A DNA stretch of 45,430 nt, from the NCBI GenBank assembly GCA_023411225.1, contig JAEYPA010000135.1, forward strand, positions 1 through 45,430, in the 5' to 3' direction. The notes beneath the pieces were generated by a model. It searched no databases and was not told the origin of the DNA. It saw only the letters and a list, made by a program, of their open reading frames with translations. The stretch is from Bacillota bacterium (lineage in GTDB: Bacteria; Bacillota; Clostridia; Lachnospirales; Lachnospiraceae). The position numbers and the translations under genes are program-made. This document shows positions 24,616 to 32,199 of the stretch, in pieces; position 1 is the stretch's first letter, and the number at the start of each line of letters is the position of its first letter.

Positions 24616-25367
24616 ATGTTACTTTGGCAGTATTGCTTTTAACAGTAATGTGTATCGTTGGTGGTGATCGTGGGCTAAAAGCCTATTTTACTCTTATTTG
24701 TAATCTGGTGACCTTTATTATACTTATTTTAAGTATCACAAAAGGCGCCAATATATTGCTGGTGACTTTTATAGCTTGTCTTGTCATTAGCACAATTAAT
24801 CTATTTTTAGTAAATGGATTTAACATTAAAACAAAAACTGCTTTATACAGCATTCTTATCGTTGTTGTAGTCTTACTAATATTCTCAGTTGTTGCTGTAA
24901 AATTAAGCCATATTCAAGGATTTACCTTGGAGCAAAGCGAAGGTCTTATGATATATAACATGAATATTCAAATCAGCTATGATAAGATAGCTGTTAGTAT
25001 TATGGTAATCAGCCTGATTGGTACTCTAATCGATGCTGCCATAGCCATCAGCTCTGCCATGTATGAAGTAGTTTTAGTTAATCCAACAATCCGTCGTAAG
25101 GAATTATTTGAAGCAGGTGTCCGTATGGGACGAGATATTCTGAGCACCAATATTAACACCTTGTATTTAGGATTTATTGGAGGGAATTTAGCATTTTGCA
25201 TCTGGCTTAATGTTTACAATTTCTCCATAGGCCATCTGGCAAATTATAAACTGTTTGTAGAAGAACTTTTATCATTAATGATAAGTGGTCTTGGCTGTCT
25301 CCTGGTAATTCCCGTAGCCGCTTATATCTGCACAAAAACTATGAAGGAGGAGGAAAGAACCCTTTAG
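24606..25367 (+). CDS. YibE/F-family membrane protein, second of pair
   Basis: A 253-residue membrane protein with about seven helices. It carries the same signature as its neighbour (LIGTLIDAAIAISSAMYEVV, then RRKELFEAGVRMGRDILSTNINTLYLGFIGGNLAF), so the pair arose by duplication, and the proteins probably form a heteromer. It lacks the external N-terminal domain. The start overlaps the previous stop by 10 bases, with AAAGGAG upstream: coupled translation. Its 3' end overlaps the convergent CNNM-type gene by 4 bases. Confidence 0.85.
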   Translation: MAVNVTLAVLLLTVMCIVGGDRGLKAYFTLICNLVTFIILILSITKGANILLVTFIACLVISTINLFLVNGFNIKTKTALYSILIVVVVLLIFSVVAVKLSHIQGFTLEQSEGLMIYNMNIQISYDKIAVSIMVISLIGTLIDAAIAISSAMYEVVLVNPTIRRKELFEAGVRMGRDILSTNINTLYLGFIGGNLAFCIWLNVYNFSIGHLANYKLFVEELLSLMISGLGCLLVIPVAAYICTKTMKEEERTL

Positions 25368-26713
25368 AGAGTACTTTCCTCCTCTTCTTCATGACAACAC
25401 TTCTGTACACTGACTATAGCCTGCTCTACTTGATGGTCCTTCAGGTTAAGTACTTTAATTACAAGTCCAGCTGTTGTTACCTCTACAACAGATCCATCCT
25501 GAGGAATACTTCCTAAAGCGTCAAAAATCAGACCATTGAAAGTATCATATTCTTCACAAGGAAGGGTGACCCCAAGCTTTTGGGAGACTTCTTCTAAAGG
25601 CACACTTCCATGTATTCTATAAGTGCATTCACCGACCTTCTCGATTGACGGCATAAGCTCTCCAGGTGTTCCTTCAAATCCCAAATCTCCTACCAGCTGC
25701 TCAATCAAATCATGCATCGTTACAACACCGGTCATTCCACCATATTCGTCTAAGACAATGGCCATATTGCAGTGATTGTGCTTCATATTACGAAACAACA
25801 CATCTGCTTTAACACTTTCAGGCACAAAATATGCTGGTTTCACCGCTCTTTCCATAACAATATCATGGGTCTTTGTTTCTATACGGAAATAATCTTTAGC
25901 GTTTAGTACGCCAACCACATTGTCTACAGTCTCCTTACAAACTGGATATAAAGTATGGCGACTGTAATGTATAATCTTGTCCCACTCCTCAATGGAATCA
26001 TCTAGCCAAAGAAAGTTGATATCTGTTCTATGAGTGGCAATCTCATCAGCAGAAATATCGTCAAATTCAAATACATTCTGAATAAATTCTTTTTCCTGGT
26101 GGTCAATCGTACCTTTTTCGGTTCCTACATCCACCATCATACGAATCTCTTCTTCGCTTACGTCATCCTCTTCGGCATTAGGATCTATCCGTAATAAACG
26201 TAATATGCCATTGGTAGATACTGTTAAAAACCATACGATTGGGGCAAATATCTTGGCAATTCCACTGATCAGAGCTGATAGTCCAAGTGCCAGACTCTCT
26301 GCCTTTCGCATTGCAATTCTTTTTGGCACCAATTCTCCAAATACTAATGTAAAATAAGACAATATAATAGTAATAAATAATACAGCAATGACATCCAATG
26401 TAGCTTCTGAGATTCCAACGCCTAGGCCGATTAGCCATGTAACGATGCCATCAGAGAAGTTCTCCGCTGCAAAGGCACTTCCTAAAAATCCAGAAAGAGT
26501 AATGGCCACCTGTATAGTAGCTAAAAACCGAGCTGGTTGACTGGTAAGTCTAGCTAGTCTGACAGCGCGCTTGTCCCCTTTTTCCGCCAACTTCGCCAGC
26601 TTACTGTCATTCATGGAAATGATTGCAATCTCCGCACATGCAAAAACTGCATTTAGTAAAATCAAAAACACCTGTAATAAAATCATAACTAAAATCGAAC
26701 TATCCAAAAACAT
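25364..26713 (-). CDS. CNNM/CorC-type transporter (hemolysin C family, DUF21-CBS)
   Basis: A 449-residue protein: DUF21 membrane domain with about four helices (1-190; ILVMILLQVFLILLNAVFACAEIAI, ITLSGFLGSAFAAENFSD, ELVPKRIAMRKAESLAL), a CBS pair (about 205-335; TDINFLWLDDSI, VVGVLNAKDYF, VLDEYGGMTGVVTMHDLIEQLVGDL), and a C-terminal CorC_HlyC domain. Family members export Mg2+ or handle Co2+, Zn2+ or Na+. AAGGAGG directly touches the ATG; a TTG two codons later would be better spaced, so the start is 26713 or 26707. A leader ORF and terminator precede it. The family name hemolysin is historical. Confidence 0.88.
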   Translation of the reverse strand: MFLDSSILVMILLQVFLILLNAVFACAEIAIISMNDSKLAKLAEKGDKRAVRLARLTSQPARFLATIQVAITLSGFLGSAFAAENFSDGIVTWLIGLGVGISEATLDVIAVLFITIILSYFTLVFGELVPKRIAMRKAESLALGLSALISGIAKIFAPIVWFLTVSTNGILRLLRIDPNAEEDDVSEEEIRMMVDVGTEKGTIDHQEKEFIQNVFEFDDISADEIATHRTDINFLWLDDSIEEWDKIIHYSRHTLYPVCKETVDNVVGVLNAKDYFRIETKTHDIVMERAVKPAYFVPESVKADVLFRNMKHNHCNMAIVLDEYGGMTGVVTMHDLIEQLVGDLGFEGTPGELMPSIEKVGECTYRIHGSVPLEEVSQKLGVTLPCEEYDTFNGLIFDALGSIPQDGSVVEVTTAGLVIKVLNLKDHQVEQAIVSVQKCCHEEEEESTL

Positions 26714-26754
26714 CCTCCTTACTTAAAAACACATAAATTACTCAAAAAATACAC

Positions 26755-26802
26755 AAAAAGACACAGCCTATAGCTTTCATTCTCTTAAGCATAGACTATG
26801 TC
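26755..26802 (-). terminator. Terminator/attenuator between the leader ORF and the CNNM gene
   Basis: GACATAGTCTATGCTT (26802 down to 26787) pairs with the minus-strand stretch ending GGCTGTGTC at 26760: 12 continuous pairs (three G-U), one bulge, 4 more pairs, then TTTTT. The 5' arm lies inside the leader ORF; its stop codon falls in the loop; the 3' arm comes after it. Confidence 0.78.
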
Positions 26803-26866
26803 CATTATGATTCCATATATAATATGCCGGAGGTTGCTCTCCGTTTGTACTATCGCTAGTATCCAT
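26777..26866 (-). CDS. 29-residue leader peptide / small protein
   Basis: An ORF of 29 codons, MDTSDSTNGEQPPAYY then IWNHNGHSLCLRE. AAGGAG and AAGGG lie 8-13 bases upstream of the ATG. It begins about 34 bases after the predicted start of transcription and stops inside a terminator hairpin 41 bases before the CNNM-type gene. The peptide is polar, with a PP pair, aromatic residues and two histidines. It is too short to assign; a leader peptide that couples translation to termination (as for mgtL or corL, which precede Mg2+ genes) is the main reading, a free small protein the other. Confidence 0.5.
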   Translation of the reverse strand: MDTSDSTNGEQPPAYYIWNHNGHSLCLRE

Positions 26867-26892
26867 AGTTTGTTCCCTTCTCCTTTTTAACA

Positions 26893-26914
26893 GGTATAAT
26901 GAATTCATTATACC
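26893..26914. promoter_or_regulatory. Perfect 22-bp palindromic operator
   Basis: The half-site GGTATAATGAA is followed by its exact reverse complement, with no spacer. It covers the -10 element and the transcription start of the leader/CNNM unit. The core ATAATGA-N2-TCATTAT resembles a Fur-family box, which has a 3-base centre (ATAATGA-N3-TCATTAT). The regulator is not encoded here. Confidence 0.75.
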
Positions 26915-26935
26915 CAAGGAAAGAATAAAGGTCAA
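26907..26935 (-). promoter_or_regulatory. Promoter of the leader ORF/CNNM unit
   Basis: TTGACC (26930-26935), 17 bases, TATAAT (26907-26912). The -10 lies within the palindrome at 26893-26914, so a protein bound there should repress. Confidence 0.83.
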
Positions 26936-26964
26936 TTAAAATACCGTTAAGAATCCTCAAATAC

Positions 26965-28191
26965 CTACATGTGTCGACAAAACTCATCTATACTATTTGC
27001 GACAATCTTTGCTGCAACCACTGCATCAATCACAGTCCTTGCACCACTGACTACATCTCCGCAGGCAAAGACTCCTTTTTTAGTAGTGTGACCAAAGGAA
27101 TCTGTAACCAAAAGTCCATACCTGGTCTTCAGCTCTGGGCTGGTAGACACAATATTGTTTTGAGGGATCTGACTTACTGCAATGATTACATTATCACAAG
27201 GCAGAAGTTCATTACTTCCCTCGATTGTTTCTATGGTTACGCTGCCATCTTCCTTATTTATCTTTCTGGTAGAAACAAAGTTAACACCTTCTTCTTTTAT
27301 CTCCACAGGATTCTTATAGAAAGTAAATTCTACTCCCTCCTCTTGTGCTTCCTTAATCTCCGCCTTAGTGGCACTCATATTCTCTAATCCTCTTCTATAG
27401 CATATTTGCACATGCTTGGCGCCATAATACTTAGCGCTTCTTGCCGCATCCATAGCTACATTTCCAGCGCCTATGACCACGACCCGTTCTCCAAGTTTAT
27501 ATGCCTTTGGGTTCTTTAAATAATCTATGGCATACATACTATGTCCTAAAGTCTCACCCCTTATATTCAGGGTTTTAGGATTCCACACTCCGGTTCCAAT
27601 AAAAATAGCATCATACCCATCAAATAAAAGTTTATCCATGGTAATAACCGGCCCAACTATAGTATTAGGCTTTATCTGCACTTTAAGCTCATGAAGCTTT
27701 TCCTCCAGGGTTTCAACAATACTTCGAGGAAGTCTGAATTCGGGGATTCCATAGGTTAAGACCCCACCTATTCTGTCCCTCAGCTCAAAGATTGTAACCA
27801 AATAGCCCTTTCGTGCAAGTATCAAAGCAACTGTAATACCAGCCGGTCCTGACCCTACTATGGCAATTTTCTTATGATTTGGTATCGGAACTTTCATTGG
27901 TTTCTTCAGATACTCTTCTGATACAAACCGTTCAATATCACAAAAACTCACTGGTTCTCCCTTTATCCCTCGTATACAGTTACCCCTGCATTGATCTTCA
28001 TGAGGACATACAATGGCAGTAACTACAGACAGTGGATTATTATCAAAAAGAAGGGCACCGGCTTTTTCATAATTACCCTCCTGAAACAAGCGAATAATCT
28101 CGGGAATAGGGGTATCTATAGGACAATGGTTCTGACATCGAGGATTTTTACAGTGTAGACATCGAGAAGCTTCATTTTGTAAATATTCCAT
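26965..28191 (-). CDS. GltD-like NAD(P)-linked flavoprotein oxidoreductase
   Basis: A 408-residue protein of the glutamate synthase small-subunit family. An N-terminal helical domain binds two [4Fe-4S] clusters: CLHCKNPRCQNHCP (11-24) and CPHEDQCRGNCIRG. A FAD motif follows (IAIVGSGPAGITVAL), then GVLTYGIPEFRLP, the NADPH motif VVVIGAGNVAMDAARSA, and GVFACGDVVSGART. Relatives include GltD, NfnB and sulfhydrogenase subunits; with no GltB or partner beside it, the electron acceptor is unknown. It is read in isolation; AGGGA lies 9 bases before the ATG. Confidence 0.88.
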   Translation of the reverse strand: MEYLQNEASRCLHCKNPRCQNHCPIDTPIPEIIRLFQEGNYEKAGALLFDNNPLSVVTAIVCPHEDQCRGNCIRGIKGEPVSFCDIERFVSEEYLKKPMKVPIPNHKKIAIVGSGPAGITVALILARKGYLVTIFELRDRIGGVLTYGIPEFRLPRSIVETLEEKLHELKVQIKPNTIVGPVITMDKLLFDGYDAIFIGTGVWNPKTLNIRGETLGHSMYAIDYLKNPKAYKLGERVVVIGAGNVAMDAARSAKYYGAKHVQICYRRGLENMSATKAEIKEAQEEGVEFTFYKNPVEIKEEGVNFVSTRKINKEDGSVTIETIEGSNELLPCDNVIIAVSQIPQNNIVSTSPELKTRYGLLVTDSFGHTTKKGVFACGDVVSGARTVIDAVVAAKIVANSIDEFCRHM

Positions 28192-28285
28192 GGCTATTCG
28201 TCCCTACTTTCTTTGCAAATACATTGACTTATAATGCTATTTTGCGTCAATCAGCAAAGACCTATACCTTGTATTTTTGTATAAT

Positions 28286-28333
28286 AAGAGCCCCATGGCA
28301 TAACAAATTCATTTGTTACACCACAGGGCTCTT
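28286..28333 (-). terminator. Terminator after the isomerase-family gene
   Basis: AAGAGCCC (minus 5' arm) pairs with GGGCTCTT, with an inner stem TAACAAA/TTTGTTA around GAAT. A mismatched segment sits between the two helices. It lies 10 bases after the isomerase stop. Confidence 0.72.
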
Positions 28334-28343
28334 TTATGATTAA

Positions 28344-29825
28344 TTATTTACAAAATGGGTTTTCTGTTTTATAAAGCATTCCCTTAGGCTGATTGAAGCC
28401 AATATCTTCTGCTCCAAGATATTTTAACACTTCGAAGATTGCTTTTCCATAGTGACCAAAAGCAACAGCACCATGATGTGGGAAATTATTCTGAATCAAT
28501 ACATGGCGGTAGAATCTTCCCATTTCAGGAATTGCAAATACACCGATTGCACCAAAGGATTTCGTAGCTACAGGAAGAACTTCACCCTCTGCAACATATG
28601 CCTTTAAGTGATTATCAGAAGTACTCTGTAAACGGAAGAAAGTGATATCTCCAGGTTTGATATCTCCCTCTAAAGTTCCCTGAGTTACTTCAACTGGAAG
28701 AGCTCTGGCCATAATCTTCTGATATCTCATCTCACAAGCGGATAACAGACTGGAACAGGTATTACCACAGTGGAAGCCCATAAAGGTATCTTTGTGTGAG
28801 TAATCATAGTTGTCTTTGATCGCTTCTTCATACATATCAGCAGGCACAGAGTTGTTAATATCAAGTAAGGTAACCGCACTTTCGCTAACACAGGTTCCAA
28901 TGAATTCACTTAATGCACCATAGATGTCAACCTCACAAGATACTGGAATGCCACGGCCAGTAAGACGGCTGTTAACATAGCAAGGTACAAATCCAAATTG
29001 TGTTTGGAATGCTGGCCAGCATTTTCCTGCAATTGCAACATATTTACGGTAGCCTTTGTGCTCTTCAATCCAGTCAGTTAAAGTAAGTTCATACTGAGCT
29101 AATTTAGGAAGGATGCCGGCTTTCTTATTACCCTCTCCAAGTTCCTTCTCCATATCCTTCACAACCTCTGCAATACGAGGATCATTGGCATGTTTGTTAA
29201 ATGCCTCAAATAGATCAAGTTCAGAGTTTTCTTCAATCTCTACACCTAAGTTATATAACTGTTGAATTGGTGCGTTACATGCTAAGAAGTTTGTTGGTCT
29301 TGGACCGAAGCTGATAATCTTTAAATTTGCAAGTGCATCTATTGTACGTGCAATTGGTAAGAATTCATTAATCATCTTTGCACATTCCTCAGCAGTTCCA
29401 ACTGGATACTCTGGGATATATGCTTTTACATTACGGAGCTTTAAGTTGTAGCTGGCATTTAACATACCACAGTACGCATCTCCACGACCATCCATAAGAT
29501 CTGCTTGGCTTTCTTCAGCTGCAGCTACAAACATCTTAGGTCCATCAAAATGTTTTGCAAGTAAGGTTTCAGAAATCTCTGGACCAAAGTTTCCAAGATA
29601 TACACAAAGTGCATTACATCCTGCTTTCTTGATGTCGTCTAAAGCCTGAACCATATGGATCTCGCTTTCAATGATACAGACTGGACATTCATAGATATCA
29701 CTGGCATCAAATGCTTTCTGATAAGCCTCTACTAATGCCTTTCTACGATTCACTGCTAATGATGCTGGGAAACAGTCACGGCTAACAGCTACAATACCAA
29801 CTTTTACTTTTGGAATATTATTCAT
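28344..29825 (-). CDS. L-fucose/L-arabinose isomerase-family protein
   Basis: A 493-residue protein of the sugar (aldose-ketose) isomerase family. Motifs: KVGIVAVSRDCFPASLA start, ALCVYLGNFGPE, ISFGPRPTNFLACNAP, and the C-terminal metal region VTLLDINNSVP with MGFHCGNTCSSLL and MGRFYRHVLIQNNFPHHGAVAFGHYG. The Glu/Asp/His metal-site layout supports an isomerase, but substrate (fucose, arabinose or another) is not determinable. The ATG at 29825 follows AGGAGG by 8 bases; an ATG two codons upstream is too close. It is 12 bases after the DUF4867 gene and controlled from the LacI-bound promoter. Confidence 0.8.
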   Translation of the reverse strand: MNNIPKVKVGIVAVSRDCFPASLAVNRRKALVEAYQKAFDASDIYECPVCIIESEIHMVQALDDIKKAGCNALCVYLGNFGPEISETLLAKHFDGPKMFVAAAEESQADLMDGRGDAYCGMLNASYNLKLRNVKAYIPEYPVGTAEECAKMINEFLPIARTIDALANLKIISFGPRPTNFLACNAPIQQLYNLGVEIEENSELDLFEAFNKHANDPRIAEVVKDMEKELGEGNKKAGILPKLAQYELTLTDWIEEHKGYRKYVAIAGKCWPAFQTQFGFVPCYVNSRLTGRGIPVSCEVDIYGALSEFIGTCVSESAVTLLDINNSVPADMYEEAIKDNYDYSHKDTFMGFHCGNTCSSLLSACEMRYQKIMARALPVEVTQGTLEGDIKPGDITFFRLQSTSDNHLKAYVAEGEVLPVATKSFGAIGVFAIPEMGRFYRHVLIQNNFPHHGAVAFGHYGKAIFEVLKYLGAEDIGFNQPKGMLYKTENPFCK

Positions 29826-29837
29826 TGTCATATCCTC

Positions 29838-30455
29838 CTATTTTACACTTATATTTTCGCCTACTAAACCTACAAATGCTGTATCATCAAGCCCTGCCTC
29901 TTTATGGGCAATCAGCCATTTGTTCTTTGCTGTAATCAGCTTATCTTCTCCGTTACTATGTTTTTCATCTAAAGGAAGGTTCGTATCCTTAGGAAGAACT
30001 ACGACGCAACGAAATCCGCTCTCTTTCGCATTACATGGAGCATAGTGAAGTGTGGTAGCATATAGCTCTACTCCACATCCCTTAGGAAGCAAAAATGCTT
30101 CTACTTTAGAAGTGTCATATGTAAATTCTTCTGTGATATCCTGTTGGCATCCTAATAAAAGAATCAAATCCTCGGCTGCCACATCGATTTCAGAAGATCG
30201 ATGATACTCCAACGCGTTTAGCTTATAATTATTACCGTTACAGTATCCTACCTGAATTGGAAGTTCTCCATAACAGATACTCTTAAACTCCTTAAATATT
30301 GGTAAAGCTTCCAGTTCCTTCACAGATGGAAGATATACGACATCTTTGTTACAAGGGGTTTTCTGCATCGCTTCAACCAGCTCTGTAAAATCAATTCCTG
30401 TTACAATCTTTCCATACTTTTGAAAAGATTTGTCTGTTACCTGATTAATTTTCAT
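29838..30455 (-). CDS. DUF4867 family protein
   Basis: A 205-residue soluble protein recognised as DUF4867 by recall: QVGYCNGNNYKLNALEYHRSSEID, DLILLLGCQQDI, and LLPKGCGVELYATTLHYAPC. The HR...E pattern and GxxL...H suggest a cupin-like sugar-binding or mutarotase-type fold (inference). Function unknown, but the gene sits first in a two-gene operon with the isomerase, so it probably acts on the same sugar. GGGAGG lies 6 bases before the ATG. Confidence 0.75.
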   Translation of the reverse strand: MKINQVTDKSFQKYGKIVTGIDFTELVEAMQKTPCNKDVVYLPSVKELEALPIFKEFKSICYGELPIQVGYCNGNNYKLNALEYHRSSEIDVAAEDLILLLGCQQDITEEFTYDTSKVEAFLLPKGCGVELYATTLHYAPCNAKESGFRCVVVLPKDTNLPLDEKHSNGEDKLITAKNKWLIAHKEAGLDDTAFVGLVGENISVK

Positions 30456-30483
30456 CTCGTTCCTCCCAGATTATTCACAGCTT

Positions 30484-30499
30484 ATGTGCACGCACACAT
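30484..30499. promoter_or_regulatory. LacI-type operator A (DUF4867 side)
   Basis: ATGTG-N6-CACAT, sharing TGTG-N6-CACA with operator B. It lies at the expected transcription start of the DUF4867/isomerase promoter. Confidence 0.65.
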
Positions 30500-30507
30500 C
30501 TATTAAT

Positions 30508-30535
30508 AGAATACCATAATTCTAAAAACTTGCAA
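30508..30535 (-). promoter_or_regulatory. Promoter of the DUF4867-isomerase operon
   Basis: TTGCAA (30530-30535), 16 bases, TATTCT (30508-30513). Operator A begins 9 bases downstream. Confidence 0.6.
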
Positions 30536-30582
30536 TAGAATTTATGAATATTTTTCAATATTATATACACATTGGACGAAAA

Positions 30583-30611
30583 TTGACATTTTTGTATGTT
30601 TGTGATACTAT
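30583..30611 (+). promoter_or_regulatory. Promoter of the LacI-family gene
   Basis: TTGACA (30583-30588), 17 bases, TACTAT (30606-30611). Operator B follows at once, as in an autoregulated promoter. Confidence 0.65.
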
Positions 30612-30620
30612 TTAATATAT

Positions 30621-30638
30621 ATTGTGTATGTGCACAAT
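30621..30638. promoter_or_regulatory. LacI-type operator B (regulator side)
   Basis: ATTGTG-N6-CACAAT. It matches operator A in TGTG-N6-CACA and sits just past the -10 of the regulator promoter. Confidence 0.68.
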
Positions 30639-30680
30639 ACCATCTTATATCATTATTATTTTGATTATAAAGGGGATTCT

Positions 30681-31700
30681 ATGGTAACCATTAAAGAAAT
30701 AGCAGAACTTGCAGGTGTCTCCAGAGGTACTGTCGATCGGGTCATTAACCACCGCGGCAATGTAAACCCGGAAACCGAAAAAAAGATACTTAATATTTTA
30801 GAAATGTTGAAATATACGCCAAATAGAGCCGGTCTAGCCCTTGCTGCTACCAAGAGAAATTATACCATTGGTGTAGTGTTATTCAGCCAGTCTAACCTGT
30901 TCTTTGAAGATATTGTATCGGGAATCCATGCTGAACTGAATGAACTGAAGTCCTATGGAGTAAATGTTCTGATTAAACGAACCGGTTTTAGTGCAAGAGA
31001 ACAAGCCGAAGCCATACGAGAGTTAGAGCAAGAGAACATAGCTGGTCTAATTCTAGCTCCTTTTGAAGACCCTCTTATTAATACACTGATTGAAGAATTG
31101 GATAAAAAGAATATACCGGTTGTCACAGTAAACACTGATATTGAGAATTCAAAACGTCTGGCCTATGTAGGCAGTAACTACTATGAAGGTGGAAGAACTG
31201 CTGCTGGTCTTATGAATCTTATTACACAGGGGGAGATTCAACTTGGAATTATCACCGGCTCTTCTCTGGTACTTTGTCACAAAGAACGTATTCATGGGTT
31301 TATGGACACAATTAAACAATCCTATGATCGAATCCACTTAGTTGAAACTGTAGAAAACATGGATGATGAAATAGAAAGTTATAAGGTTACATCTGATTTA
31401 CTCCAAAGGCGACCAGACATAAATGCCCTTTTCTTTGCAGGCGCAGGAGTATATGGTGGTTGCAAGGCTGTCATAGAACACGAGAAAGAAATCAAAATTA
31501 TTTCTTTTGATACTCTGCCTACAACAATTGACATGTTAAATAAAAATGTGATCTCTGCTACTATTAGTCAACAACCATTTGGGCAGGGACATGACGCCTT
31601 AGAGATACTCTTTGAATACTTATTATCCAAAGAAAAACCAGTAAATAAATGTTATTATGTTCCTTCTACGATTATAATTAAAGAAAATGTCAGTTCCTAA
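30681..31700 (+). CDS. LacI-family transcriptional regulator
   Basis: A 339-residue regulator. The helix-turn-helix MVTIKEIAELAGVSRGTVDRVINHRGNV occupies residues 1-27, followed by the hinge YTPNRAGLALAATKR and a periplasmic-binding-protein-like sugar domain (YTIGVVLFSQSNLFF, LILAPFEDPL, RLAYVGSNYYEGGRTAAGLM). The ATG at 30681 follows AAGGGG by 7 bases; an open frame extends 19 codons upstream, over operator B, with no ribosome site. It is divergent from the DUF4867-isomerase operon and likely its repressor, released by the substrate sugar (inference). Confidence 0.9.
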   Translation: MVTIKEIAELAGVSRGTVDRVINHRGNVNPETEKKILNILEMLKYTPNRAGLALAATKRNYTIGVVLFSQSNLFFEDIVSGIHAELNELKSYGVNVLIKRTGFSAREQAEAIRELEQENIAGLILAPFEDPLINTLIEELDKKNIPVVTVNTDIENSKRLAYVGSNYYEGGRTAAGLMNLITQGEIQLGIITGSSLVLCHKERIHGFMDTIKQSYDRIHLVETVENMDDEIESYKVTSDLLQRRPDINALFFAGAGVYGGCKAVIEHEKEIKIISFDTLPTTIDMLNKNVISATISQQPFGQGHDALEILFEYLLSKEKPVNKCYYVPSTIIIKENVSS

Positions 31701-31717
31701 TCTCTGACATTTTCTTT
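31680..31717. terminator. Bidirectional terminator between the LacI gene and the superoxide reductase gene
   Basis: AAAGAAAATGTCAG (31680-31693) pairs with CTGACATTTTCTTT (31704-31717), a 14-bp stem covering the last codons of the regulator. It ends 7 bases before the convergent stop at 31725. Confidence 0.85.
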
Positions 31718-31724
31718 TCTATGA

Positions 31725-32099
31725 TTAGTCAATATCTGCTTTCCATAAACCATGAAGATTACAGTAGGCATAGACTGCAAGAGCTTTATCTCCATCTCCC
31801 ACAATGAATTTAGCTACCGGTTCACTATCATGTTTCAGGAATTGATATTGTCCTCCATTTTGGGTTTCTAAGATAACAGAGGTAATGGAATGTTCCTCAG
31901 TCATAGGATGAGATACTGCCCCTACATTTACCCGTATGGTATTTCCACTACAACTTACTACGGGCATATGCTTTTCTGCAGATGCTTCTACTGTGTTAGG
32001 TGATATCTCTTCAGCATCTGTAAGACTAGCTTCATTGGTAAAACAATAAGTAACCGGAATTACTAAACTGTCATTATTACATTTAAAGAATTTCATCAT
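31725..32099 (-). CDS. Superoxide reductase (desulfoferrodoxin-like) with degenerate N-terminal domain
   Basis: A 124-residue protein. The superoxide reductase core is intact: EKHMPVVSCSGNTIRVNVGA, VSHPMTEEHSI and YAYCNLHGLWKAD give ligands His44, His64, His70, Cys113 and His116. It reduces superoxide to peroxide in anaerobes. The N-terminal rubredoxin-like domain normally has CxxC and CC; here only Cys7 and Cys19 remain (KCNNDSL), so its iron center is probably lost. AAGGTGG precedes the ATG. No rubredoxin gene is adjacent. Confidence 0.86.
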   Translation of the reverse strand: MMKFFKCNNDSLVIPVTYCFTNEASLTDAEEISPNTVEASAEKHMPVVSCSGNTIRVNVGAVSHPMTEEHSITSVILETQNGGQYQFLKHDSEPVAKFIVGDGDKALAVYAYCNLHGLWKADID

Positions 32100-32199
32100 A
32101 TCTTAGCCACCTTTTTTCTTTCACTTATTTTTGTTATCAGAGATTAGTTTGGCTGATAAAAAAAATTCTATTCTTTTTTAGCTATTTATTTACAGTCCA

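Noticed and set aside
26893..26914. Classical Fur box
   Set aside because: The two halves match ATAATGA/TCATTAT, but the centre is 2 rather than 3 bases, so only a Fur-like relation is claimed.
30484..30638. CRP-type sites (TGTG-N6-CACA)
   Set aside because: The pattern also fits a CRP site, but cAMP-CRP control is not expected in Clostridia, and a LacI gene is adjacent to both sites.
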